Source of the DNA: Halobacteriovorax sp. DA5
Lineage (GTDB): Bacteria; Bdellovibrionota; Bacteriovoracia; Bacteriovoracales; Bacteriovoracaceae
Assembly (NCBI RefSeq): GCF_002903145.1
Contig: NZ_PPDJ01000007.1
Span: 248,001 to 312,000, forward strand
Direction of reading: 5' to 3'
DNA: 64,000 nt
In this document: positions 43,648 to 53,516 of the stretch, piece after piece
Position numbering within the stretch: the first letter of the stretch is position 1
Layout: the number at the start of each line of letters is the position of its first letter
Translations under genes and position numbers: made by a program
Notes under the pieces: model-generated
The model's database searches: none
The model's input: only the letters and a program-made list of their open reading frames with translations
Told to the model about the DNA's origin: nothing

Positions 43648-44142
43648 TTAACTAATTCGAAATAATAAATATGGATCAAATCCATAATATGAACTCTTAA
43701 TTTTTTCATGTTCTTTGAATTCTTTATAAGCTAGATTTTTTATTTGATCTTTATTTTCGAAATAATAACTCATACCACTAAACCATGAATTCCAAACACT
43801 TTCGGGTACAAGGCCAATATTATAAAAAAAATATTCTTCAGCACATAAATTAAAATAGTCGTATATCTTCTGCACTGATAAATTCTCAGTGTTTAGACAG
43901 TCATTTAACACATCAAATCTTTTGTTAAACTCATTTGTTATGTAAAACACACTTCTTAAAGCATTTATACGTAAATTTATAAAGAAAGCTAAAAAAGCAA
44001 TAAAAACAGATGCTGCCTTTAAAACATCAATATTTTTAAAATAAATTAAAAATGCATAAGTCAATGATATGAAAAAAATTGTTTTACCTGGATTGAACAA
44101 AGTATAATATTTGAACTTGTAAAATAGTCTACAATTATTCAT
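43648..44142 (-). CDS. Two-helix membrane protein coupled to the helicase gene
   Basis: The 164-residue product has two membrane helices (about residues 18-34 and 40-56) and a cytoplasmic part with FNKRFDVLNDCLNTENLSV and PESVWNSWFSGM, loosely like DUF4760-type membrane proteins common in defence islands. Its start overlaps the stop of the helicase-nuclease gene by four bases (ATGA), so both proteins are made together and probably act together. Confidence 0.6.
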   Translation of the reverse strand: MNNCRLFYKFKYYTLFNPGKTIFFISLTYAFLIYFKNIDVLKAASVFIAFLAFFINLRINALRSVFYITNEFNKRFDVLNDCLNTENLSVQKIYDYFNLCAEEYFFYNIGLVPESVWNSWFSGMSYYFENKDQIKNLAYKEFKEHEKIKSSYYGFDPYLLFRIS

Positions 44143-47100
44143 GATACAGCCTCTATTGAGTTTATGTGCTCTAATAGGTCTTTTATCTTCCTAATCTCAC
44201 CTTCCCTATCCCTAGACCAGTTCTGTGACCAAACCCTATGAATCTTCCAACCTCTTGCCTCGAGGAGACTCTGTCTTGCCTTATCTCGATCTCGAGCATA
44301 ATCAGATGAGTGAAAGATTGCTCCGTCGCACTCGATACCTAACATGTAAGTATTCTCAATATTCGGATGTTCAATACCAAGATCAATATAGAAACCACAT
44401 GTACCAATTTCAGTGTCAACTTTATAACCAAGCTTTTCAATTTCATTTTTTACATCTAAATTAAAACGGCTAGGCTTTCTTTGAGAAGCAACGCCCCCCC
44501 TAGGGAACATATCTAATATATTATTAGCTGTAGTTAAGTTTTTATCCGATACCGCTTTTGCAAAATGTAAATAACGAGCAAAACAAGTAACGTCAGGTTT
44601 ATCTCTAAATGCTTCTTCAGAAGTTTCTAGAACACTCGGATCAAACGAGCAAAATATTTTCATCTTCTTCTTAGCTCTTGTTATTGCAACATTAAGTCTT
44701 CTTCCACCACCTTTGGTTGACAACGGTCCAAATGCCTTTCTTAAGACACCTCCAACTTTTGCAGGAGCATAACCAACAGACATAATGATATAATCTCTCT
44801 CATCTCCCTGTACGTTCTCAAGATTTTTATTAAAAAAACCAACAAAGGCACCATCTTCTGTATAATTCCAAGCTTGTTCTAATACTTCTGCAAATTTAGA
44901 ATCTTTCTCCGCTTCTTTATCTAATAGTTTTTCTATAGTTTTTTGTTGTGAAACACCCATTGATATAACACCTATTGATGCTCCAGGGTCTTTCTTTAGT
45001 ATTTGTACAATTTCATCAACGATTAGCTGTCCTTCAACAGGATTACCTTCTTTACTTGTAAAGTAAGCATCTTCTACGGAAACGAATTCAAGACAGTCGT
45101 TGTTTACCAACGTTTGAGGATTTGGAGGTGCTATTAATCGCCCACCATAAAATGCAAAATTTGAAAATGCAATAAGTGCTTCAGCTTGACTCCTGTAATG
45201 CCACTCTAGCAATACATCCGGATAAGATTTTAATGCCTGATCTAGTAAGCTTTCCCCAAGCTCTAGATCTTCATCCTCATCATAGTCATCATCAATTTTT
45301 GAAGAAAAGAAATTAGTTGGTGGCATTTGTTTGTTATCACCTACAACAATCATATTTTGCGCTCTAAAAATACAGGGTATAGAGTCTTCAATTCTTACCT
45401 GACTAGCTTCATCAAAGATAACGACATCGAATAACTCTTTAACATTAGGAAGTACCTGAGAAATACTTAAAGGACTCATAAGCCAACATCGTTTCAAAGA
45501 GATCATAGAACTTAAAGCACCACTTTCCATTACTTCTCGAGGTGGTTTTATTTTTCGCTTTTTCTGTGCTTCACGCCCAAGTAAACTTAATGACCCAGGA
45601 TTAATACTTCTAGTTTCTTCTTTTGCTTTTGCAATATTATTACCTACTGACTTAAATGCTGTTTCACGGTGTCGATCAATTACATCTTTTAAACGATTTA
45701 AATTTTTCTCATGTAAGTCAGAATCAAAACGTTGTAACGACTTATCGCTCTGATAAAGTTTTTCATACCAACCTTTTACTGCTTGGCTAAAAGCATATTC
45801 ATAAAAGCCCATATTAACATTCATATATTCTAGGTATATATTACGAAATGATAGCAATTGTTTGGATCTCTCAATGTCATCTATTACATTATGGAATGAC
45901 TCTATGGTATTGATATATTCCGAGTCCTTTTCTGTTTCAATTACAAAATCTTTAACTTCACTAAGCTTTACGTTTTGTAGATCAATCTTGAAATTAGAAT
46001 AACCGACAACTTTATTCACATCTTTAGAAAGCTCCTCAAAAAGTTCTTTTCTTCTATGGACCAGATCTGAAACATAGTTATAATCATCATAGATTGCATC
46101 AAATTCATCTGGATTGTATGCACTATCGATTATACGACAACCACCAATTAGATTAATATTTTGGGCCAATTCAGAAGAGTTATTAAAAGCTATATCTAAT
46201 CTCTCTAAATGATCACTATCTCTAAGACTATCATTAAACCCAACAGCACCGATTGTTTCTAAGCGACTAAGCGTCTCGTTTAAATTATCAAAACATGAGA
46301 TCCATGACTTGATTTGGTGATTAAGATCTATCCGAGTATCTTTACTTAACAAGTAGCTCTTTAATATTTTTCTATTTCTCCAAAAACTAGCTGTAAAAAA
46401 ATCTAAAAAGCCACGAGGAACAGAATAGTAAGATGCCAAATCATTCATTACACCATAGTCAGCGGAATCTCTAAAAAGTAAAAACTCAGATAGAGTTTTC
46501 TTTATATTATTAAGTTCATTTGATATTGAAGACTTAAACAACTCTAGTTCATCATATGAGTTTTTATAATTCTTCAATAATAGGCGTGTGAAATTTTGGG
46601 TTTCCTTATCTAGAATACTCGCTCTACCTTGAATTTTTTCAATCTTTGCACCCGGAAATTTTTCAAGGCATATTCTATCAATATCTATAATTTCATCAAT
46701 ATTCTTATAAATTTTTGAAAAACAATTATTAAGAATTTGTTGATTCATCTCAGTCAGCTGAAACCCTTCTTGCTTATTAAGCCATTTATTTTGTGTCAAG
46801 TTTGGCACTTTATCCTTTAAGGTATTTAAATCTTGAATAGAAATTCTTAATTTCTCAAAGTCTTCATACTTCAATGGCCCAAAATAATTCGCTGTATTTA
46901 AATCTAAACCGATATGTGAATATTTAGAGTATAGAGCAAATAAATCCCTAATCTCCAAACCAGAGTTTTCATCAATACCTTTAATTGAATCAAAATACTC
47001 TTCAACTCTATTCTTATGTTCATCCAGGTCTTTACTTACACGATCCCATTCCAAAGAAACCTGGTTATCATATGGATCATTTATCACCTCGACAAAGGAA

Positions 47101-48353
47101 TTGTAGAATTCACTTCTATCTAAATCAGAACTATGAATAACAACTGACTGTTGATCCAAATTACATTTTTTTAGTCTTTGATAAACAACATCGAGAGCTG
47201 TTCTTTTTTCAGCAACAAAAAGAACCTTCTTATTTTCAGCAAGTAGCTGAGCTATTAAATTAGTAATTGTTTGACTCTTACCCGTTCCAGGTGGTCCTTG
47301 AATAACGATAGCTTTTTCAGATTTTGCAGAGCTTATGGCTAAATGTTGTGAAGAATCTATATCGACAACGAAGTAATTTTCTTTCTCAGTATATTTATTT
47401 AATTCTGAAATTTTACTTTTATCGACAGGAGTTGGCACCTTAGCACCAAGTAGTAGCTCCGTTATTAACGAGTGATCACCTTCTTCTATGATTTTATTAT
47501 AATCGTTATAAAGTGCCATCTTAGAAGCATCAAGATGATCAACATAAAATATATCCTGAATAATGAAGTTATTATTTTTAATATTTGTATATATTTTTAA
47601 TTCTTCTTCATTAAAGAATTCATTAATATCAACATTCTTTTTACCAATAATTTCACCATTCTCATCTTTTACTGGCACTGTCCTTGGAGGAACTCTTAAA
47701 AGTTCTCTTTGTTCACTATTTGTTTCAATATCAATACTACACTTAGAAAATTCTTCTTTAATTGTCTCTAAAACTTCTCTGTAGTTCATGTCAGCATAAG
47801 CTTCCTCTAAATCGATTGAAAATTCATTTTTAAGCATTATTCTTAAAGTTGGATTTATACTGATTTCTTCACTTTCAAGAACTAAGTCGTACTTCTTACC
47901 TTTAGCCTTTGTAATATCAACAGGAATTTTAAACAATGGAGAAACGTAGAATTCATCATTTGAGTCATCTTTCTTTTTCCATAATAAAAATGGCCCGAGA
48001 AGCCACGCCCCACTTAGACCAAACTCTTTTTGATAACTATTATCTGCTAAGCGTGTTTTATCAATTCTCTTTTCCAAACTTGGATTTAAAAATTGATTTA
48101 ACAAAAAGTGCTTATCTAGACTCATTTTAGTTTTTGCAAATAAGTCATTAGTTTTATTACTTTCTATTGTTATAGGTTCGAAAGTTTCTTGGTATTCTTC
48201 TTTATTTTTGGTTTCTATACTAGTTGCTAACCTAGTTAGAGGAATTGCCTTAGAAGATTCTTTGTAAAAGAGTTCTTTATTTCTTCTAGTAAAATTACAA
48301 AGTAAAATTTTATACTTTTCGAGTAGTCTATTGATTAGATTCTTATTTTCCAT
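44139..48353 (-). CDS. DUF4011-like/superfamily 1 helicase with C-terminal Vsr-like nuclease
   Basis: This is a 1404-residue protein. The N-terminal 300 residues look like DUF4011 (GAWLLGPFLLWKK). An SF1 (DNA2/NAM7-type) helicase follows: Walker A QGPPGTGKSQT near residue 355, a helical insertion of about 550 residues, Walker B VVIFDEASQ, GDNKQMPPT, and the later motifs WHYRS and NVAITRAKKK. The last 110 residues form a Vsr/MTES_1575-like nuclease (GYKVDTEIGTCGFYIDLG, LGIECDGAIFHSS, ARGWKIHRVWS). Such proteins occur as antiphage candidates. A G7 tract on the coding strand (44494-44500) lies between helicase and nuclease. Confidence 0.88.
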   Translation of the reverse strand: MENKNLINRLLEKYKILLCNFTRRNKELFYKESSKAIPLTRLATSIETKNKEEYQETFEPITIESNKTNDLFAKTKMSLDKHFLLNQFLNPSLEKRIDKTRLADNSYQKEFGLSGAWLLGPFLLWKKKDDSNDEFYVSPLFKIPVDITKAKGKKYDLVLESEEISINPTLRIMLKNEFSIDLEEAYADMNYREVLETIKEEFSKCSIDIETNSEQRELLRVPPRTVPVKDENGEIIGKKNVDINEFFNEEELKIYTNIKNNNFIIQDIFYVDHLDASKMALYNDYNKIIEEGDHSLITELLLGAKVPTPVDKSKISELNKYTEKENYFVVDIDSSQHLAISSAKSEKAIVIQGPPGTGKSQTITNLIAQLLAENKKVLFVAEKRTALDVVYQRLKKCNLDQQSVVIHSSDLDRSEFYNSFVEVINDPYDNQVSLEWDRVSKDLDEHKNRVEEYFDSIKGIDENSGLEIRDLFALYSKYSHIGLDLNTANYFGPLKYEDFEKLRISIQDLNTLKDKVPNLTQNKWLNKQEGFQLTEMNQQILNNCFSKIYKNIDEIIDIDRICLEKFPGAKIEKIQGRASILDKETQNFTRLLLKNYKNSYDELELFKSSISNELNNIKKTLSEFLLFRDSADYGVMNDLASYYSVPRGFLDFFTASFWRNRKILKSYLLSKDTRIDLNHQIKSWISCFDNLNETLSRLETIGAVGFNDSLRDSDHLERLDIAFNNSSELAQNINLIGGCRIIDSAYNPDEFDAIYDDYNYVSDLVHRRKELFEELSKDVNKVVGYSNFKIDLQNVKLSEVKDFVIETEKDSEYINTIESFHNVIDDIERSKQLLSFRNIYLEYMNVNMGFYEYAFSQAVKGWYEKLYQSDKSLQRFDSDLHEKNLNRLKDVIDRHRETAFKSVGNNIAKAKEETRSINPGSLSLLGREAQKKRKIKPPREVMESGALSSMISLKRCWLMSPLSISQVLPNVKELFDVVIFDEASQVRIEDSIPCIFRAQNMIVVGDNKQMPPTNFFSSKIDDDYDEDEDLELGESLLDQALKSYPDVLLEWHYRSQAEALIAFSNFAFYGGRLIAPPNPQTLVNNDCLEFVSVEDAYFTSKEGNPVEGQLIVDEIVQILKKDPGASIGVISMGVSQQKTIEKLLDKEAEKDSKFAEVLEQAWNYTEDGAFVGFFNKNLENVQGDERDYIIMSVGYAPAKVGGVLRKAFGPLSTKGGGRRLNVAITRAKKKMKIFCSFDPSVLETSEEAFRDKPDVTCFARYLHFAKAVSDKNLTTANNILDMFPRGGVASQRKPSRFNLDVKNEIEKLGYKVDTEIGTCGFYIDLGIEHPNIENTYMLGIECDGAIFHSSDYARDRDKARQSLLEARGWKIHRVWSQNWSRDREGEIRKIKDLLEHINSIEAVS

Positions 48354-48382
48354 AACCTTCCACTTTAATAAATTAATGTAAT

Positions 48383-48398
48383 GATTAAGTACTTAATC
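48383..48398. promoter_or_regulatory. Perfect 16-bp palindrome upstream of the helicase gene
   Basis: GATTAAGTACTTAATC lies 30 bp before the start of the helicase-nuclease gene in the 131-bp gap after the SIR2-like gene. It may be an operator; no cognate regulator is known. A further repeat ACTTAA-n5-TTAAGT (48468-48484) abuts the SIR2-like stop. Confidence 0.5.
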
Positions 48399-48484
48399 GA
48401 CTAAAATGGGGTTAAATATTAAGGAAAATCAATCATTTAGCTAACATTAAGGTTACGTGTATAACTTACTTAAAATACTTAAGT

Positions 48485-49570
48485 TTATAATTTCAGATTC
48501 CTTAGAGCATCCGTCGAAGGGTTATGACTAGAAAAATAGCTTACATTACAGTCAACTATTTTTCTCTTATGAACAATACGGTGTGAAGGCGCTAACGTTT
48601 CTTTATAATCAAGATAGGTATTGTATCTTCCATCTAGTTTTGAGATTACCCCCTCTTCAAGCCCTAAGCTTGTAACGTACAATGAGGGCATTTCTTCTCC
48701 TTCAAGTAACTTAAGTAATTTAAGATTGTCTTCATCGAATGAGAATCCAAGACAAAAAATATTTTTCGACTTATTTATGAAACTGTAATCAAGCTCCTCA
48801 TGATCATTTCTAATCAAGGTAATTCCTTCTGCAGAATTAACAAGATCCATGGACTTTACTTGTTCACTAAATATATAGTTTTGTCTTTTAGAACGATTAC
48901 CTATATTCTTTGGTATACATTTACCAAGCGATCCATATACATATCTAAATGATAACGCCTCTTGCAATTCTTCATACTTATTTTGCCAATCTCCATTCCT
49001 GACATTGTCATAATTGTGATAATAATGCTCAACTAAACTTTGTTCTAGCATCCGATCATAATTAAAAGACACAAAGTTGATTTTTGAAATTCGATCTAAG
49101 AACTTCTTCTCATCACCATCTTTAGGGTTTAAAAAATTTAGGAGTAATTGTATCCAGTTGTCTTTATAAAACTTTGTTTCTTTGTGAGATCCGGTTGAGC
49201 TATTATAGGCTCTGTCTACGGCACAGTATGAATACTTAGTATTTTCATAGCTCTTTTTCTCCAGACTTAACAAAATATTTGCTATAGAGACTTTTCCTAT
49301 TATATTTATATACTCAGCTTGATTTGATAAAAAACTATCAATTGAAATTGTATTTGCTTCTTTAAACATTTCAAGAAATTCTTCATAATGAGTTTCTTCA
49401 TAATGTCTTCTTCTTTTATTTAAACAACTATTTAATGCTGAATTCATTTCTGCCGTTGGACGTTTTACCTTGAGCATCATATCTCTTAATTCAGCACCTG
49501 TAGGCATCCCAAACGGAACTCCCGCACCAGCACCAATAATGATTGTATTATCTCTTGGTTCAATCTTCAC
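48485..49570 (-). CDS. SIR2-like (NAD-binding) defence protein
   Basis: The 361-residue product (GTG start) has the SIR2 fold signals: IIGAGAGVPFGMPTG at the N-terminus, VSFNYDRMLE (near residue 178), YGSLG (near 223) and a second Rossmann motif GFSFDEDNL (near 286). SIR2 proteins in defence systems typically have HG in the third position; here it is Tyr-Gly, so NADase activity is uncertain. The gene begins 5 bp after the stop of the ygjP-like gene, placing it in the type I restriction operon. Confidence 0.8.
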   Translation of the reverse strand: MKIEPRDNTIIIGAGAGVPFGMPTGAELRDMMLKVKRPTAEMNSALNSCLNKRRRHYEETHYEEFLEMFKEANTISIDSFLSNQAEYINIIGKVSIANILLSLEKKSYENTKYSYCAVDRAYNSSTGSHKETKFYKDNWIQLLLNFLNPKDGDEKKFLDRISKINFVSFNYDRMLEQSLVEHYYHNYDNVRNGDWQNKYEELQEALSFRYVYGSLGKCIPKNIGNRSKRQNYIFSEQVKSMDLVNSAEGITLIRNDHEELDYSFINKSKNIFCLGFSFDEDNLKLLKLLEGEEMPSLYVTSLGLEEGVISKLDGRYNTYLDYKETLAPSHRIVHKRKIVDCNVSYFSSHNPSTDALRNLKL

Positions 49571-49575
49571 AAGGA

Positions 49576-50286
49576 CTATACCTCAAACAATACTGTTTCT
49601 TTCTCGAGCTTCTCTTTCAACTCTTTATACTTTGGACAAACAGTCTTTAAAGTCATAAAAAACTCATCATCATGATTATCATGTAACAAATGCGTTAACT
49701 CATGAAAGATCACATACTCGATACACTCGATAGAAGCCGCGACTAGCATAGGATTAAGATTAATAACTCCATCTTTAGTGCAACTCCCCCATCTCTTGGC
49801 CATTTTCCTAACTTTAAATACTGGTTCAATTGGAGTTGAGTATCTACCTGTAAAAGCCTCAAGACATTCAGCCGTTTTATATGCAATAAGTGATCTGAAC
49901 TCATTATCTAGGTATTCAGTCACCTTATCTTCTGCCTCATCTAGGTCTCTGACATAAAAGTTAATACGATTATGGGCCATCTCAATATGATAATCATTCG
50001 ACTTGATGACTTTTAGATAATACTGCCTACCAAAAAGATATACAGACTCACCTGACACAAATTTACGTTTAGGTTGTATTTGTAGATTATTCTCTTTCTC
50101 TTGAACTTTTTCAATTATCCAGTTTTTTCTTTTCTGGATTACTTCTTCGATCTTATTCATTGGAATATAGTCAGGAGCAGTTACAATAACCTGGCCTTTA
50201 GCATTTACAGTTATTCCCAGGGTCTTTCTCTTAGACCTCTTTAAACTGTAATTAACTTTTCTGTTACCTAATTCAATACTTTCCAT
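49576..50286 (-). CDS. YgjP-like (DUF45) zinc metallopeptidase of the type I system
   Basis: The 236-residue protein begins with the YgjP N-terminal part (RKVNYSLKRSKRKTLGITV) and has KRWGSCTKDGVINLNP and the zinc site VIFHELTHLLHDNHDDEFF (HExxH plus third His). DUF45 peptidases are regularly found next to hsdR. Its start overlaps the hsdR stop by one base, so it is translationally coupled. The role in restriction is unknown; proteolytic control of HsdR is a possibility. Confidence 0.9.
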   Translation of the reverse strand: MESIELGNRKVNYSLKRSKRKTLGITVNAKGQVIVTAPDYIPMNKIEEVIQKRKNWIIEKVQEKENNLQIQPKRKFVSGESVYLFGRQYYLKVIKSNDYHIEMAHNRINFYVRDLDEAEDKVTEYLDNEFRSLIAYKTAECLEAFTGRYSTPIEPVFKVRKMAKRWGSCTKDGVINLNPMLVAASIECIEYVIFHELTHLLHDNHDDEFFMTLKTVCPKYKELKEKLEKETVLFEV

Positions 50287-53200
50287 TATCTATAATCCAG
50301 CCTTTTTGCGATCAACATTAAATTGTCCGTAATTTCTTTCATCTCATCATCAGTAAATGTAACTTCGAATTTATCTTCTAATGGATAAAATATCTCGACT
50401 TCGATCGAGCCAATTATTTTCTTTTCAATGTCTGTGCCAAGGTGCCAATCTTTAACTGCTTGATTTTTAACGATCTCATCCACCTTCAACGCAAAATTTG
50501 CAATTTCATCATTACCAATTTCAACTAATTTGCTGGTTAGAGTTTCGATAACTCTGTAATAGGCTTTTGTTGTCTGATGCTCAGCGACTTCCGATGGCAC
50601 ATCAGTTTCTAAATCAATTTCAATACGATCTCGTACATCCTCCATCATCTGAAGGTATTCAGCCTCAGAGATACGACGATTTCTATATTTCTCATAAGCG
50701 TCTTCGATTACTTCAGACAACTTTTTGTAAAATATTGGGTCCTCATCAAAATGCTCAGTTATATGAGCAGATGTTAAGCCTCCAATAATATCAGCCCTCG
50801 ATCCCTTTGACTTACCTTTTGTTTCTTCTTCAAACTTCTCTTTATCAAAAATATTAAACTGTTCGACAATAACTCTAGGAGGATCAGCTTTTAGATTCAC
50901 ATCAACTAGACGTTTAATATCATCTACATAGTCTTTATAATTAATCCCATCAGGATAACGTTCTTTGATTACAGTTCTAAGTTCAGCAAAGTATTTATAC
51001 TCGTCTTTATACTTCTTCTTATCAGCTTCACTTGTCTCATAAGTCCACTCAGCAAAACCAAGTGCCAATTTATAAATATTGTGAAAATTTCTAAACTTCT
51101 GATAGAACTCTTTTCGTAGATTCTCATCAGCGAGGTAGCGACCAATTTCTTCATCATCAGTCATATTAGTAATTGATGAGAAGTGATCTTTTAGTGCCGT
51201 AAGCATCTCATCTAACTTTGTAACCTCTCTAGCCTTATCAAATAATGTTCCTTTAATATCTTCTGGATCGTAATCAGCTCCTTCCATTTGACGATAGAAG
51301 TCGATGGCATCATTCATATCATCAAAGATACCTCTATAATCAATTACAAGACCTTCAGACTTTCTTGGACAGAGTCTATTAACCCTCGCAATAGCTTGGA
51401 GTACATTATGCTCTTTAAGTCTCTTATCAACGTATAAAACGGCATTTCTTGGAGCATCAAAGCCAGTAAGTAGCTTATCAACAACAATTAGAATCTCTGG
51501 CTCATCTTCTTTCTTGAAGTTCTTAACGATGGTTTCTTGATACTTTCTCTCTCCACCATATTTAACCATTGCTTCGTCCCAGAACTTAACAATGTCTGAG
51601 CGATCATCCTCATCAATAGATTTAGCTCCCTCTCGCATATCTGGAGGAGATATTACTAGCTCAACTTTCATCCCAAACTCTTCAAGGAATTTCTTATAAT
51701 TTAAAGCCTCTCCTTTAGAATTGGTTGCAAGTTGGCCTTTCATAAAGTCTTTAGTTGGCTCACCCTCAGCTCGGAAATTTTCACGATAGTGGTTCTTTAT
51801 ATCTAGTGAAATAGCCCTAATTCTATCTTCAGCTTTAAGAACTTCCTGCTCCATTGAGAATCGCTTCTTAAGAGCAGCCTTTTGATCATCATTAAGGTCT
51901 CTAGTTACACGATCAAACCAGCGATCAAGTTTTTCACGATCACCAGTTAACTCTCCCATTCGCCCTTCATATACGATTGGGCAAACAGCCCCATCATCAA
52001 GAGCATTTTCCATAGTGTACTTATGAATAAAGTCACCAAACTGAACTTCAGTGGCTTGATCAACTTCACTTTTAACCATCTTTCTAATAGGAGTACCTGT
52101 AAAAGCGATGAAAGCTGCGTTTTTAAAAGTATTCTTCATTAAGGCGTGGTTCTCACCAAATTGTGACCTATGCCCTTCATCAACAAGAACAAAGATATTT
52201 TGTGACTCATCTTTAACTTTATATTTCTTAGCTGCTGTTTCAAACTTATCAATGATTGTTGTCAGAACTGTATAGTCTCGTTTTTCGATGCGATCTTTTA
52301 AATCTTCACCTGACTTAGCTTTATGAGGCTCTTCACCACAATCTCTAAATGTATCTGAGATTTGCTTATCAAGACTCTTTCTGTCTGTAACAACGACAAT
52401 TTTAGGATTATCTATTTCAGGATCAGCACTTAAAGCCTTAGCCAGCATAACCATTGTATAAGACTTACCTGAACCTGTAGTATGCCAAATAACCCCACCT
52501 TCTCTAGCAGAGTTATCTTTAATCTTCTTAACCCTCTTCAATGCTTGGCCTACAGCAAAATATTGCTGATGACGAGGAGCAATCTTGACCTCATTTTCAT
52601 AGATAATATAGTTATGAATAATATCTAGAAGTCTTTCAGGCCTAAATATGAAATAAAGAAGCTGGTCTTGAGCTGTGACTTCCCTTGCTCCCTCATTCCA
52701 TTTTTGCTCCATAATTGCTCGATCAGCAGGATGACGGAACTCAAATATCTTATCCTTTACATTTGATTCAATATTCTTATTAACGAGGCTCTTAAGTTCA
52801 TCTTCTTTATTTTCAAAATTATCTTCTTTCCAAGTTCCCCAAAACTCCTCGGGAGTTCCTACTGATCCATATCTGGCTCCAGTACTACCAGCCATTGATC
52901 CAAGTATTTGTTGGAAAAGATAAAACTTAGTAATACCTTCTCTGTTTTGATTCCTTATGTGCTGCTCAATACCTTTGAGAACTGCATCGTTAAGGCCTGG
53001 CTTCTTACATTCAATAGAAGCAAGAGGCATCCCATTAACTAGAATAACAACATCAGGGATATAGTGTTGCTTACGGCCATTTCTTTGAACCTTAAACTCT
53101 TCTGTTACTTGAAATGTATTATTTGAAATATCTTTAAAATCAAAGAAGTGAAGATGAGCACTCTTTCGATCACCTTCATGAAGGAATGTAAGTCCCTTTC

Positions 53201-53504
53201 CATTTATTAGATGATAATAGAGGTCCTTGTTATCTTGTCTCAGATTATTGTTATTCCAATCAACAATCTCCTTAATCGCATCATCAATCAGACCTTCGGG
53301 AAGAGGTAATTGCTCACCATTATGAGAAAATGAATTAATCTTCTGGAGAGACTTTTTAAGCGTATCTTTGAGGATTACAGTATTTGTATCACCACGCTCT
53401 TCAATACAATCGTTTGGAGTTAAATAGTCATATCCACTATTTATTAGTAGCTTCACTGCTGGTATTTGCGAGGCTATTCTTTCCTTGAATAGAATCGAAT
53501 TCAT
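50286..53504 (-). CDS. hsdR: Type I restriction enzyme, R subunit
   Basis: The 1072-residue protein has an N-terminal PD-(D/E)XK nuclease (YIPDVVILVNGMP, then SIECKKP near residue 170), the SF2 motor (TTGSGKSYTMVMLAKAL near residue 345, VDEGHRSQFG, FTGTPI, LLTGFDAP, QAIARVNR) and a long helical C-terminal domain. It hydrolyses ATP to translocate and cut DNA. It follows hsdS by 12 bp. Motifs are intact, so the enzyme appears functional. Confidence 0.96.
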   Translation of the reverse strand: MNSILFKERIASQIPAVKLLINSGYDYLTPNDCIEERGDTNTVILKDTLKKSLQKINSFSHNGEQLPLPEGLIDDAIKEIVDWNNNNLRQDNKDLYYHLINGKGLTFLHEGDRKSAHLHFFDFKDISNNTFQVTEEFKVQRNGRKQHYIPDVVILVNGMPLASIECKKPGLNDAVLKGIEQHIRNQNREGITKFYLFQQILGSMAGSTGARYGSVGTPEEFWGTWKEDNFENKEDELKSLVNKNIESNVKDKIFEFRHPADRAIMEQKWNEGAREVTAQDQLLYFIFRPERLLDIIHNYIIYENEVKIAPRHQQYFAVGQALKRVKKIKDNSAREGGVIWHTTGSGKSYTMVMLAKALSADPEIDNPKIVVVTDRKSLDKQISDTFRDCGEEPHKAKSGEDLKDRIEKRDYTVLTTIIDKFETAAKKYKVKDESQNIFVLVDEGHRSQFGENHALMKNTFKNAAFIAFTGTPIRKMVKSEVDQATEVQFGDFIHKYTMENALDDGAVCPIVYEGRMGELTGDREKLDRWFDRVTRDLNDDQKAALKKRFSMEQEVLKAEDRIRAISLDIKNHYRENFRAEGEPTKDFMKGQLATNSKGEALNYKKFLEEFGMKVELVISPPDMREGAKSIDEDDRSDIVKFWDEAMVKYGGERKYQETIVKNFKKEDEPEILIVVDKLLTGFDAPRNAVLYVDKRLKEHNVLQAIARVNRLCPRKSEGLVIDYRGIFDDMNDAIDFYRQMEGADYDPEDIKGTLFDKAREVTKLDEMLTALKDHFSSITNMTDDEEIGRYLADENLRKEFYQKFRNFHNIYKLALGFAEWTYETSEADKKKYKDEYKYFAELRTVIKERYPDGINYKDYVDDIKRLVDVNLKADPPRVIVEQFNIFDKEKFEEETKGKSKGSRADIIGGLTSAHITEHFDEDPIFYKKLSEVIEDAYEKYRNRRISEAEYLQMMEDVRDRIEIDLETDVPSEVAEHQTTKAYYRVIETLTSKLVEIGNDEIANFALKVDEIVKNQAVKDWHLGTDIEKKIIGSIEVEIFYPLEDKFEVTFTDDEMKEITDNLMLIAKRLDYR

Positions 53505-53516
53505 ATTTATCTCCGT

